Of a stretch of 64,000 nucleotides of DNA, positions 58,530 through 64,000 are shown piece by piece; the first letter of the stretch is position 1; each line of letters starts with the position of its first letter. Made by a program: the position numbers and the translations under genes. The notes under the pieces were generated by a model. That model was not told the origin of the DNA, did no database searches, and was given only the letters and a program-made list of their open reading frames with translations. The stretch is from Syntrophobacteraceae bacterium (GTDB lineage Bacteria > Desulfobacterota > Syntrophobacteria > Syntrophobacterales > Syntrophobacteraceae). The DNA lies in NCBI GenBank assembly GCA_025453975.1, contig JALOPI010000028.1, positions 1 through 64,000 on the forward strand, in the 5' to 3' direction.

Positions 58530-59618
58530 TCAAGACGCACAGGCTTCGAGCTCTGGAGGCGGATACAGCAGGCCGCTGAGCCACCGCTCGGGGAAGGCTT
58601 CCATGCCGTTATTGGCACCGAGAAGCGCACCCAGGACAGCCCCTCGATAGGCATTGTCCCCTCCCAGGTTGGTGTTGACGATGAGCCCCTGTTCTGGATT
58701 CTTGTGGTATTTGAGTGCCAGATAGATCACCGCCGGCACTGAATCGTCCACGTAGCAGGCCGGGCTCAACCGCCTCCCGATGACCATCTCATCCGGTGCT
58801 TCGAGCCACTTCAGGAAGGGATGCCCCCAATAAGGGCTGTCCTGACTTTCGATGCCCTGCAGCAAGACGTCCTTCAGCAACTTTCCTCCGAGCACTTCGA
58901 GGAGAACATGGACCAACAGGGAAGCAGCGGCTTCCATTTTCGCACCCGGGTGGGTGAGAGACAGATGCTCGAGAGCTGCCTGCTCCGCCAAGTCGGGCTG
59001 GTCGCGATAAAAAGCGGCAATGGGGATGATCCCGACCAGGCCTCCAATGTGCTTTTCTTCGGTGCCGCACCGGCGCAAAGGCACACCGCGGGCGTAGCGG
59101 CTGAAGAAGTTACGATGACACTCCTCGATGTAAGTGTCTCGATGCCTGCCGGGGGTGGTCATGAAATCGACATATCTTTCCAGGTAGTCATCGGGGTCGT
59201 AGCGCCCTCGATCATTCAGGGAATCGATGAGGAGAGCACACAGGCGGAGGTTCAGGGTGTTCTCACCTGCCCTGAGGAACTGGTGGTAGTGAACCCCGGG
59301 GCGTCCCCAGTATTGAGCCTGCTCATGGAGGATATCCCCCTTTTCGTTTGGCGGGTGATGGGAGGATCGCCAAAGAATGCTGTCCGGGTGAGGAATCCGA
59401 GGGTCGAGATAGTCCTTCACAACTCCATAGTCCCGCATCAAAGCGGATCTGTCGTAATACCAATGGACAGGCATTGAGAGGGCGTCGCCGATGAAAAGCC
59501 CATGGAGGGCTCCACGGCATTTTGAAGCAGGCGAGGCATCCACTGAGTGGATAGAGGGCTTATCCGGATGCTGTTCAACAGGTCTCATCATGTCCCCAAT
59601 CTCAGCCATGGCGTTCAT
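58530..59618 (-). CDS. ADP-ribosylglycohydrolase family protein
   Basis: 362 residues (starts at 59618, 59609 or 59591 possible). GALHGLFIGDALSMPVHWYY is the N-terminal GD-A motif; VNTNLGGDNAYRGAVLGALL the C-terminal metal-binding motif, in the GGDN...RG variant; ACYVDDSVPAVIYLAL lies between. Would remove ADP-ribose from protein or other acceptors using Mg. No DraT or ART gene is nearby. Upstream of DUF4174 and the SDR fragment in the same direction. Confidence 0.82.
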   Translation of the reverse strand: MNAMAEIGDMMRPVEQHPDKPSIHSVDASPASKCRGALHGLFIGDALSMPVHWYYDRSALMRDYGVVKDYLDPRIPHPDSILWRSSHHPPNEKGDILHEQAQYWGRPGVHYHQFLRAGENTLNLRLCALLIDSLNDRGRYDPDDYLERYVDFMTTPGRHRDTYIEECHRNFFSRYARGVPLRRCGTEEKHIGGLVGIIPIAAFYRDQPDLAEQAALEHLSLTHPGAKMEAAASLLVHVLLEVLGGKLLKDVLLQGIESQDSPYWGHPFLKWLEAPDEMVIGRRLSPACYVDDSVPAVIYLALKYHKNPEQGLIVNTNLGGDNAYRGAVLGALLGANNGMEAFPERWLSGLLYPPPELEACAS

Positions 59619-59719
59619 TGCATTACAATCGGCCCACCTGGTTCTTCATGGGCATCCTATTCTTACCCAAAATTCTCCCGCGGGGAACATTCCAGCCAAG
59701 ACAGGTCAACAATCTCCAC

Positions 59720-59881
59720 ATGTATGTCGAAGAGCTTGAGAACAGAATGGCAAGGTTGAGGAACGAGTGCCCCGCAGACTGGAAGTCCGACCAGATTGAA
59801 ATGGAAAGCAAGTTCCATCATCTGAAAGGCAAAGGGCACGATGTCTACGCGAATTTTTCATCCGGCGACATAGGCGGGTAA
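59720..59881 (+). CDS. Small hypothetical protein (53 aa), doubtful
   Basis: MYVEELENRMARLRNECPAD, then WKSDQIEMESKFHHLKGKGH and VYANFSSGDIGG. Charged, helix-forming and protein-like in composition, but the ribosome site is poor and the frame continues upstream to 59618. Divergent from the ADP-ribosylglycohydrolase gene. No family recognised. Confidence 0.35.
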   Translation: MYVEELENRMARLRNECPADWKSDQIEMESKFHHLKGKGHDVYANFSSGDIGG

Positions 59882-59963
59882 GCTGACAGAAAAGAGGACC
59901 GTAAGGCAGGGATGGAACGCATAGTTCCTTCCCTTTATGGTCATTTTGAGGGTGTCAGCATTT

Positions 59964-60517
59964 TTAACTGGCATCCTGCGGCATATTCCCCCTGACCGCA
60001 CATACGCGTGCCAGCCAGAGCAGCAGCGGCGTCATCACTCCCCACGCGACCGACAGCACCAGCATTCCGTTCAGGGATAGCGGCGCTTCAGGGATAGCGG
60101 CGCTTCGGTCGCCCCCAACTCTGCCCCACTATAGTAGGCCAAGGGGCCGCCGATGGCGCCGAAGACCGTGGCCAGCGGGTAACGCCTCCGCAGCCAGACC
60201 AAGGATACATTAAGTGTGGCGGCGAAGCTCATCCAGAGGCCGACCATCCAAGGGGGGCTGAAGGGACGAGGCACCAGGTGTTGGATTGGGGAGAAAACCC
60301 CGGCATTCACCAGTGCGGTATCGCAGAGGAACCCGAGCAGACCGGCAGCCAGGAGCAGCTTTTGCTCTCCCTGTCGATCGTCCGTTAAGGACATGTGGAC
60401 TGCCAGCACCGGCACTAAAACCAACGGACCGAGCCACGCCGCCTCTTTAGCCGCCCCCAGCACCGCCGCGAACCAGGAAATCTGAAAAAGCGTGAAGTTG
60501 ATGATTTTCTTCATCAT
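59964..60517 (-). pseudogene. DUF2878 membrane protein truncated by a 17-bp tandem duplication
   Basis: The frame from ATG 60517 encodes several TM helices (WLGPLVLVPVLAVHMSL; LLLAAGLLGFLCDTALVNAG; AYYSGAELGATEAPLSL), typical of DUF2878. The 17-bp unit CAGGGATAGCGGCGCTT occurs twice in tandem (60072-60088, 60089-60105 on the plus strand), throwing the frame to a stop at 60071. Removing one unit continues LSLNGMLVLSVAWGVMTPLL as the missing last TM to a stop at 59964. The truncated form (148 codons) might still insert in the membrane. Confidence 0.75.
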
Positions 60518-60582
60518 CGCCGCTGCATTATCATCTCAAGGCCAAAGTCCCCGCCCCGAATCGGTCGGCACGCTCCCCACCC

Positions 60583-61116
60583 TCATGTCTTCTGCTCCGG
60601 CCAGCGCTGGGGCACCTTCCGCAGCTTCGTCACGTCGTATCCCTGAGCGGCCAGCTGGGCCACGATCCTCTCATAATCAGCCTCCGGAATCCGCGGGGTA
60701 CGGGCCATGATCCAGACGTAGTCACGCTTGTTGCGGCCGATGACGGTCTGACTGTAATCGTCACTCAGGTGGGTGATCAGGTATTCGGCCTTGATGGGCC
60801 AGATGAACTGCATCCCCCATGTGGCATTGGAATTGGTATCGACGATGAAGCCTCGGGGATTGTAGATTTTGATCGGCCCGTCGAAGGCCCCTTTGCGGAA
60901 GGTGAACGTGGTGTCGACGGTGCCGTCGGCATCAAGTTGGTACGATTCGACGGCGTTGAAAGCGTCAGTCTCGATGAATGTTGGGATGGCGGCGATGACA
61001 TACCATGTGCCCATGAAGCGCTCGAGGTCGACCCGCTCAACGGTCCTGAGCGGCGGCAGGGATGCAGTGCAGCCGACAATCAGGGATAGTGCAAGGATTG
61101 TGGCGGGAATTTTCAT
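60583..61116 (-). CDS. blc: Bacterial lipocalin Blc, outer-membrane lipoprotein
   Basis: 177 residues from ATG 61116 (GGAGG upstream). Lipobox LSLIVGC, then the lipocalin GxW motif in LERFMGTWYVIAAIPTFIE, KIYNPRGFIVDTNSNATWGM and the C-terminal DYVWIMARTPRIPEADYERI. Binds lipids or lysophospholipids at the outer membrane. Often linked with DUF2878 and Cfa genes. Confidence 0.92.
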   Translation of the reverse strand: MKIPATILALSLIVGCTASLPPLRTVERVDLERFMGTWYVIAAIPTFIETDAFNAVESYQLDADGTVDTTFTFRKGAFDGPIKIYNPRGFIVDTNSNATWGMQFIWPIKAEYLITHLSDDYSQTVIGRNKRDYVWIMARTPRIPEADYERIVAQLAAQGYDVTKLRKVPQRWPEQKT

Positions 61117-61285
61117 GGAGGTCCTCCGTGTGACCATGTCCTGTCCAAAAAAAGCTTGCTCTCATTCCGACAACTTATTTTCCACGAAGAAATCAGGCCC
61201 GGCCCTTGAGAGAGTGCGAGGACCTCATGGCCGCGGGCTTGTCGGGCAGCCTCCATGGCTCCATCTTCATGGATGCCTCACTCAC

Positions 61286-62656
61286 CTAATCGACCCCGTA
61301 AGCATCAAGCTTCCTCCTGAGGGTGCTGAGCCCGATCTGGAGTCTCTTGGCGGTCTGGGCCTTGTTCCCTCCCGAAGCTTCGTAGACCGAGAGAATGCAA
61401 GCCCTTTCCGCCTCGGCAAGAGTTGCGGGGGGGTCCTCGTGTATCTGCGCGGATCGTTTCGGTTCAGGCTTCCTCGCCTGGATGTAGGTCGGCAGAAAGT
61501 CCATGGTGATGGGTGCCCCTTGAGCCATGTTGGCGGCGGATTCGATGATGGACCGCAGCTCGCGGATGTTCCCCGGATAATCATAGGTGAGCAGGAATCT
61601 CAACGCGTCCTCGGCGATGGATTCCACCCTTCGCTCGGACCGCAGCGCGCCGACGAACCGGTGGATGAGGACCGGGATGTCATCAGGCCGATCCCTGAGG
61701 GGTGGAAGATGGATCCACGCGCCTCGCAATCGGTAGAAGAGGTCCTTTCGAAACTCCCCTTTCGCCTGGAGCTTCACCAAATCCTGATTCGTCGCGGCGA
61801 CGAAGCGGACATCGACCTTGATCGGTTTGCTCGATCCAATCTTGATGACTTCACCTTCCTGCAGTACTCGCAGCAGCTTGGCTTGGTGGGCCATGGGAAG
61901 ATTGCCGATTTCATCGAGAAAAAGGGTTCCCTTGTGAGCGCTCTCCAGATACCCGGAGCGCTCACGCTCCGCACCGGTGAAAGCCCCCTTGGTGTGGCCG
62001 AAGAACTCGGCCTCGAACAGCGTGCCAGACGATGCCGGCATGTTGATGGCAATGAAAGGAAACCTCTCCCGCGGGCTGGCTCGATGGATCGCTCGGGCCA
62101 GAAGCTCCTTTCCCGTGCCACTCTCCCCTGTGATGAGTACAGGCAGGTCGCTCGCGGCGTGCAATTCGGCTTCCTTCAGGAGCTTGCGCACCGACGGTGA
62201 TATCGTGCAGATATCTCGAAAGGCTTCAGGGTGATTCAGTGATTGAGGAGATGGACAGCTCTTCAGCTCCAGGAGATCCAGGAACCGCTTTCTCTCCAGC
62301 ACCCGTTCGATCCTGAGGATGAGCTCTTCCAGCAGGAAGGGCTTGACCATATAGTCCACGGCCCCCTTCTGCATGCACTGAACGGCAGCCCCGACCTCGT
62401 TGATGGCGGTGACCATGATGCATTCGGTGTGGGGGCTGCGCTCCTTGATTCTATCCAGGAGCTCGATGCCATCCATTCCTGGCATCGTGATGTCGAGCAA
62501 AGCGATATCGAAGCTGTCACCACCCTCCACCAGGCGTAACGCCTCCACCGGGTCGCTGAGGAGCTTGAGATGCCTGTATCCGGAAATCAGGAGGCCCCGC
62601 TTCACCGTTTCGAGGAAATCCCTCTCGTCATCGACCACCAGAATGGTGTTGCTCAT
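61286..62656 (-). CDS. Sigma-54-dependent response regulator (NtrC family)
   Basis: 456 residues. Receiver domain with acidic pocket DDE (9-11) and phosphoacceptor Asp55 in IALLDITMPG. AAA+ domain with Walker A GESGTGKE, GAFTGA loop (KGAFTGAERERSGYLE) and LFLDEIGNLP. Fis-type HTH at the end (SGGNKAQTAKRLQIGLSTLRRKL). Activates sigma-54 promoters after phosphorylation by the adjacent kinase. 71 bp follow the kinase stop. Targets unknown. Confidence 0.93.
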   Translation of the reverse strand: MSNTILVVDDERDFLETVKRGLLISGYRHLKLLSDPVEALRLVEGGDSFDIALLDITMPGMDGIELLDRIKERSPHTECIMVTAINEVGAAVQCMQKGAVDYMVKPFLLEELILRIERVLERKRFLDLLELKSCPSPQSLNHPEAFRDICTISPSVRKLLKEAELHAASDLPVLITGESGTGKELLARAIHRASPRERFPFIAINMPASSGTLFEAEFFGHTKGAFTGAERERSGYLESAHKGTLFLDEIGNLPMAHQAKLLRVLQEGEVIKIGSSKPIKVDVRFVAATNQDLVKLQAKGEFRKDLFYRLRGAWIHLPPLRDRPDDIPVLIHRFVGALRSERRVESIAEDALRFLLTYDYPGNIRELRSIIESAANMAQGAPITMDFLPTYIQARKPEPKRSAQIHEDPPATLAEAERACILSVYEASGGNKAQTAKRLQIGLSTLRRKLDAYGVD

Positions 62657-62727
62657 GGGGCCTCCTCAATCGCCAAGGTATGGAAAGGGCCATCCAAATT
62701 CAGATTCCGCATCCGGCTCGAAGGCTC

Positions 62728-64000
62728 TCACGGCTGCTCAAGCTGTGGTAGCCATACGCGAAAAGTGGAGCCCGAACCGACGCGACTTTCGATCTCAATG
62801 GTGCCCCCCAAAGATTCCACATGATGATGACAGATGTAAAGACCCAAGCCCGTTCCCATGGAGGCTGGCTTAGTCGTGAAGAACGGGTCGAAGACCTTGC
62901 TCAGAAGCGCCTCTTCGATTCCTGACCCGTTATCGGAAATCTCGATGATGAACCCTGTTGGGTGAGCCCCGAGTCCGACCTTCAAACTGATCTGCGAATC
63001 TTCCTTGTCGCATGCATGGACAGCGTTGATGAGCAGGTTCAACAAGACCTGCTCGAGAGCTTCAGGGTCTGAGCGGAGAGGGGGGAGGTCTTCGGGAATC
63101 TGAATGCTGAAGGATTTGACCCGTCGCCTGATTTCGGCATGACAGAACATCACGACTTTTTCAATCAACTGCCTCCAATGGATGGTCTGCAGCTCCCCGG
63201 TGCCCCTGTTCTTGACGAAGCTCCTGAGCATCCCGACAATGTTGTTGATTCTCTGGGATCCGTGCTCCATGTTCTCGATCAGCTTGAAGATATCCTCTCT
63301 CCACTCATCGTAGGCCATGTGAAGGACTTCGAATTCGGGGTGAAGGGCGGCATGAGTGTCCAGGATGGGCATCAGCTCCTGGAGGTAGCGTTTCAGGATG
63401 GGCAGGTTGAAGTGGATGAACGTGTTGGGATTGTTGATCTCATGAGCGATACCGGAGGTTACCAGACCGAGAGCAGCCAGTTTCTCGTTCTGTATGATCT
63501 GGCGCTCCAGGATCTTTGCCTGGGTGATGTCGCTGATTCTGACGATGGCTGCCTCCCGTCCTCCGTGCTCGCCGGGAACGGGATAGACCGTCACGTGCTC
63601 TATTCTCGCCGAGTCCCAGATTCCGCCTCTTTCAAAGCTCGCGGTCCGCGCACCTGCTGAAAGGAAGGGGTAGTCGCACTCCGGGCACGGTGCTTCTCTT
63701 CTCCTCAGCCCCTGAAAGCAGGGCTTGCCGTAAAGATCCATACCATCACCCACGCCATAGTAATCCATGGCGGCCTTATTGACCATGGTCACCAGTCCGG
63801 CGCCATCCAGCATGATGAGCGGATCCGTGATTCCATCGAAAACCGTCTGAAGCAGGCCGATGTTTCGACGGAGCATCTCCTCCGAGCTCTTCAATGCCGC
63901 CGCAAGCCCCCGAAGCTCGGTGTTCGTGCTCGCGAGCTCGGATGTTCTGGCCGTGACCCGCATCTCCAGCTCGTCCCGGGAACGCTCAAGCTCGGCCAGA
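62728..64000 (-). CDS. PAS-domain sensor histidine kinase (5' end beyond window)
   Basis: Open to base 64000; about 424 visible codons. Coiled segment ([20 protein letters not shown]), PAS domain (about 40-165) with a Cys cluster [20 protein letters not shown], HisKA box [20 protein letters not shown] with the phosphoacceptor His, and HATPase_c with [41 protein letters not shown]. Phosphorylates the response regulator downstream. The Cys cluster could bind metal, haem or sense redox. Confidence 0.9.
   Translation of the reverse strand, partial: LAELERSRDELEMRVTARTSELASTNTELRGLAAALKSSEEMLRRNIGLLQTVFDGITDPLIMLDGAGLVTMVNKAAMDYYGVGDGMDLYGKPCFQGLRRREAPCPECDYPFLSAGARTASFERGGIWDSARIEHVTVYPVPGEHGGREAAIVRISDITQAKILERQIIQNEKLAALGLVTSGIAHEINNPNTFIHFNLPILKRYLQELMPILDTHAALHPEFEVLHMAYDEWREDIFKLIENMEHGSQRINNIVGMLRSFVKNRGTGELQTIHWRQLIEKVVMFCHAEIRRRVKSFSIQIPEDLPPLRSDPEALEQVLLNLLINAVHACDKEDSQISLKVGLGAHPTGFIIEISDNGSGIEEALLSKVFDPFFTTKPASMGTGLGLYICHHHVESLGGTIEIESRVGSGSTFRVWLPQLEQP

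Noticed and set aside
1-64000. CRISPR arrays, insertion sequences, phage genes
   Set aside because: No regularly spaced repeats, transposase motifs, terminal inverted repeats with target duplications, integrase or phage structural genes were seen.

Overview
High-GC (roughly 60-65% by eye) chromosomal DNA of a Gram-negative bacterium, most likely a Desulfobacterota (former Deltaproteobacteria) relative of the Syntrophobacter type. The assignment rests on the block lysS-lolC-lolD-bamA-ompH-lpxD-fabZ-lpxA-lpxI-gfo/idh-lpxB, on LpxI in place of LpxH, and on XrtA/PEP-CTERM-type exopolysaccharide genes beside a sigma-54 response regulator. It is inference from gene content; no 16S gene is present.

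Layout. (1) 1-12.4 kb: exopolysaccharide/PEP-CTERM region with an outer-membrane beta-barrel, a Wzz-like chain-length protein, a tyrosine-kinase-like ATPase, a PrsT-like TPR lipoprotein, two proteins with VPIP-type PEP-CTERM sorting tails, a PstS-like secreted protein and a SlyD/FKBP-like exported protein. No exosortase lies in the window. (2) 12.9-13.5 kb: a toxin-antitoxin pair whose antitoxin is frameshifted by a 14-bp tandem duplication while the toxin is intact. (3) 13.6-32.0 kb, minus strand: eight genes reading as one unit: signal-peptide-DUF2341-LamG-ExbB fusion, ExbD, TonB-like, coiled-coil membrane protein, TpsB (FhaC/ShlB), porin, FKBP-thioredoxin, and a 3196-residue TpsA exoprotein. 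This looks like a two-partner secretion system with its own proton-motive-force energiser and folding factors, and is the best candidate for an undescribed system here. (4) 32.5-34.9 kb: EamA transporter, SAM hydroxide adenosyltransferase and two tiny zinc-ribbon proteins. (5) 35.1-41.4 kb, minus: ffh-rpsP-khpA-rimM-trmD-RNA methyltransferase-rplS-rnhB-yraN-rsmI. (6) 41.5-55.3 kb, minus: lipid A, Bam and Lol genes with lysS. Two pairs of normally separate enzymes are single reading frames: LpxI-Gfo/Idh and LpxB-WaaA. (7) 55.9-61.1 kb: tRNA-Arg(UCU) followed by a decaying accessory segment (FAD oxidoreductase, SDR fragment, DUF4174, ADP-ribosylglycohydrolase, DUF2878 broken by a 17-bp duplication, lipocalin). 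(8) 61.3-64 kb: sigma-54 response regulator and its histidine kinase, cut by the window end.

One regulatory observation links regions 1 and 3. An 18-bp element, consensus CGWCAYKRAWCYGTAACR, occurs upstream of the beta-barrel gene (447-464), of a small conserved-looking gene (7233-7250), of a short terminator-bounded transcript (7895-7912) and, on the minus strand, of the ExbB-TPS operon (32216-32233). The secretion operon and the exopolysaccharide/PEP-CTERM genes may therefore share one regulator.
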